64,000 nucleotides of DNA from Paludibacteraceae bacterium. Lineage in GTDB: Bacteria; Bacteroidota; Bacteroidia; Bacteroidales; Paludibacteraceae. How positions within the stretch are numbered: position 1 is the stretch's first letter; every line of letters starts with the position of its first letter. A model generated the notes under the pieces. It was not told the DNA's origin. It searched no databases and saw nothing but the letters and a program-made list of their open reading frames with translations. The stretch spans positions 1-64,000 of the forward strand of contig JAFTOD010000001.1 in the NCBI GenBank assembly GCA_017451525.1. The letters are read 5' to 3'. This document shows, piece after piece, positions 62,817 to 64,000 of this stretch. Position numbers and translations under genes: made by a program.

Positions 62817-62880
62817 GCGCGCCAATCAAAAGCACCCCAAAAAGCGAGCTTTTTCGGGGACCCCGCACATCCTGGCGCGC
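62817..62880 (+). other. Nested hairpin between the holin-like and DUF5675 genes
   Basis: Outer stem GCGCGCCA/TGGCGCGC (62817/62873) and inner stem CCCCAAAAAGC/GCTTTTTcGGGG (62835/62848). It is absent from the left cassette, where the two genes are 6 nt apart. It could terminate or slow transcription, or block ribosome entry to the DUF5675 gene. Confidence 0.65.
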
Positions 62881-62895
62881 TCAAAGAGAAAGAAT

Positions 62896-63402
62896 ATGTA
62901 TATACGATTGATACGAAATAAGACAAAAGGGAATGCGATTACTGGGCGGCTGGTGATTGATGGCAGATGGTATTGCAACACGCTGGAGCGGAAGGGCGTA
63001 GAGATTCCTGCACTATGTTACCATGTAGCAGTGACACAATCGCCACGATTCAAACGATTACTTCCTATTGTGCAAAATGTACCACAACGCTCAGGCATAC
63101 GCATACACCGAGGTAGTAAGCCAGAACATTCAAGCGGGTGCGTGCTGGTAGTGGCGGACAACACATTGCGCGGCAAGGGGATTGGACGAAGTGCGGCGGA
63201 TGTGGAGAGAGAACTAACGAGTTTAATTCTAAAAGCACAAAATGAACATGAAGAGATTATTTTGGAAGTCACGGATTTTCGTGCGGGTACTGAGTATGGG
63301 TATAATACTCCTTGCGAGCGCGAGTTGCAGCAGTACGAAATCGATGCCCGTCATGCAGAGCAACGATACTACGAGCTTCATCCAGAGGAGTGCAAGGGTT
63401 GA
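62896..63402 (+). CDS. DUF5675 family protein (possible wall-active enzyme, cassette B)
   Basis: A 168-residue DUF5675 protein from ATG 62896. GRLVIDGRWYCNTLERKG, SPRFKRLLPIVQNVPQR, GIRIHRGSKPEHSSGC and the HEEIILEVTDF block are all shared with the 133-residue copy at 1542. It has about 20 extra residues after the SSGC block and a longer C-terminus. The SSGC Cys and the GIRIH His are conserved in both, as expected for active-site residues. The last 155 nt overlap the spanin-like gene. Confidence 0.8.
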   Translation: MYIRLIRNKTKGNAITGRLVIDGRWYCNTLERKGVEIPALCYHVAVTQSPRFKRLLPIVQNVPQRSGIRIHRGSKPEHSSGCVLVVADNTLRGKGIGRSAADVERELTSLILKAQNEHEEIILEVTDFRAGTEYGYNTPCERELQQYEIDARHAEQRYYELHPEECKG

Positions 63403-63673
63403 TACTGTCTATCTGAAGGATAGTGTGTTTGTGAGTGAAAAACAGCGTGGTGATACGGTGTATCTGACGCGGGTGGAATGGCGGGACAGATGGCGGACAC
63501 GGGTGGAAAGAGATACGGTGATGGATGTGCGGGTAGAGAAAGAGGTGGTGCAACTACCGCCAGAGCGGTATGTGCCACCTTTTTATAAGCGATGTACCAT
63601 CGCATTTTGGGCAATTGGGATATTGGCTATAGGCTATGGGGCGTTGAAGTGGTGGCTGCGGCGTAGATTATAG
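63248..63673 (+). CDS. Spanin-like lipoprotein with C-terminal membrane anchor (cassette B)
   Basis: A 141-residue paralogue of 1852-2274. I chose ATG 63248 (MKRLFWKS) because it matches MKRSSLKS in the left copy; ATG 63242 is two codons upstream. It has a lipobox (LASASC), charged middle with DTVYLKDSVFV and RDRWRTRVERDT shared with the left copy, PPERYVPPFYK, and a C-terminal helix (AFWAIGILAIGYGAL). The helix is encoded by TTGGCTAT-type heptamers (63605-63642). It overlaps the DUF5675 gene at the same conserved codons. Confidence 0.72.
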   Translation: MKRLFWKSRIFVRVLSMGIILLASASCSSTKSMPVMQSNDTTSFIQRSARVDTVYLKDSVFVSEKQRGDTVYLTRVEWRDRWRTRVERDTVMDVRVEKEVVQLPPERYVPPFYKRCTIAFWAIGILAIGYGALKWWLRRRL

Positions 63674-63842
63674 AGTAGAGATAATGGCAGTCGAAACATG
63701 CTAAATCACGCGAGTGGAACGAGCGAAATACTAGAATTTCTCCCCAACGCGTAAGCGGCCCTTTGAAATTGAAGCAAAATCTCGCATTTCTTTTTGCAAG
63801 GAGAAGGGGAACTCTTTATTGCTTGCGGTGGAGCAGGCTACA

Positions 63843-63878
63843 CAAAGAGAGCCGCTGGTGTCAGCGGCTCTCTTTTGC
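63843..63878. terminator. Terminator between the right cassette and the nifJ-like gene
   Basis: The stem AGAGAGCCGCTG/CAGCGGCTCTCT with A and T runs on both sides. The interval 63674-63842 shows degenerate TTGGGGAGAAATTCTAG-type words shared with 49450-49480 and no gene. Confidence 0.85.
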
Positions 63879-63907
63879 ATATTCTCTTGTTGAAAGGAAC
63901 TCTTGAA

Positions 63908-64000
63908 TTACTCTTGAGTGTTGTCCCAATTTGTGGACAACATGCGCAGGTAGCTGCGGTAGCGCCATTGAGCGTTCTCGCGAGCGGCAGCGAAGAGTTC
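63908..64000 (-). CDS. nifJ-like gene, 3' end (partial)
   Basis: Thirty codons and a stop run off the right edge on the minus strand (ELFAAARENAQWRYRSYLRM then NWDNTQE). The sequence resembles the C-terminus of pyruvate:ferredoxin oxidoreductase (NifJ), though 30 residues are few. 63941-64000 is identical to 48806-48865. The full gene should continue beyond the window. Confidence 0.55.
   Translation of the reverse strand, partial: ELFAAARENAQWRYRSYLRMLSTNWDNTQE

Noticed and set aside
62743..62895. 51-codon N-terminal extension of the right DUF5675 protein
   Set aside because: It overlaps the end of the holin-like gene and reads through the double hairpin; the family starts at MYIRLIRN.

Overview
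The window comes from a Bacteroidales chromosome. Promoters have the Bacteroidetes form (TTTG, about 20 nt, TAnnTTTGC) and Shine-Dalgarno sites are mostly absent. The gene content fits: a TamL-type BamA homologue, a DUF349 protein, a CHU_C/T9SS type B sorting domain, a TonB receptor with a CarboxypepD_reg-like domain, a BspA-type LRR protein and DUF3244 proteins. A T9SS cargo protein points away from Bacteroides itself. No rRNA, tRNA, CRISPR array or transposase was seen.

Layout. 1-2.3 kb: the end of a CHAT-domain gene, then a small cassette (two small paralogous proteins, a holin-sized membrane protein, a DUF5675 protein and an overlapping spanin-like lipoprotein). 2.3-34.6 kb: mostly housekeeping genes: TonB receptor, mutS, an envelope operon on the minus strand (tamL, rnhB, sppA, lpxK, msbA-like), glyA, rlmN, an aminotransferase, an M3 peptidase, serA, a lipoprotein metallopeptidase, blc, sufE, ftsE-like, DUF349, an ArsG/CcdA-like permease, trmN6 and bcp. 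34.7-48.4 kb: a complete efflux module on the minus strand: histidine kinase and sigma-54 activator, two MacB/FtsX-type permeases with their ATPase, HlyD and TolC. Two sigma-54 (-24/-12) promoters and two identical 17-bp palindromes sit upstream of the permease operon and of tolC, so the regulator encoded here probably drives both. An LRR gene and a small-protein/GNAT pair lie between the two operons.

48.8-64 kb: an accessory island. It is bounded by a direct repeat of at least 60 bp from the 3' end of a gene that looks like nifJ (pyruvate:ferredoxin oxidoreductase), with a degenerate inverted copy just inside the left edge. Inside are a minus-strand operon of sce7726, sce7725 and a RES-domain protein; a DUF6530-AbiGi pair; an AT-rich block of secreted, membrane and regulatory proteins; and an XRE-VapE module followed by a small basic-protein family and a second copy of the cassette seen at the left edge. 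The two cassettes share gene order, lengths and the overlapping-gene arrangement. Their last three genes have the layout of a phage holin, wall enzyme and unimolecular spanin set.

Beneath the genes are several short-repeat systems: arrays of mini-hairpins with constant linkers and changing stems, seven-base repeats of the CCAATAG type inside coding regions, and paired leader hairpins with covarying stems. Some have entered genes in frame (tolC, vapE, mutS, rlmN, the sigma-54 regulator). The most promising unexplained systems are the duplicated lysis-like cassette and the RES/sce7725/sce7726 operon.
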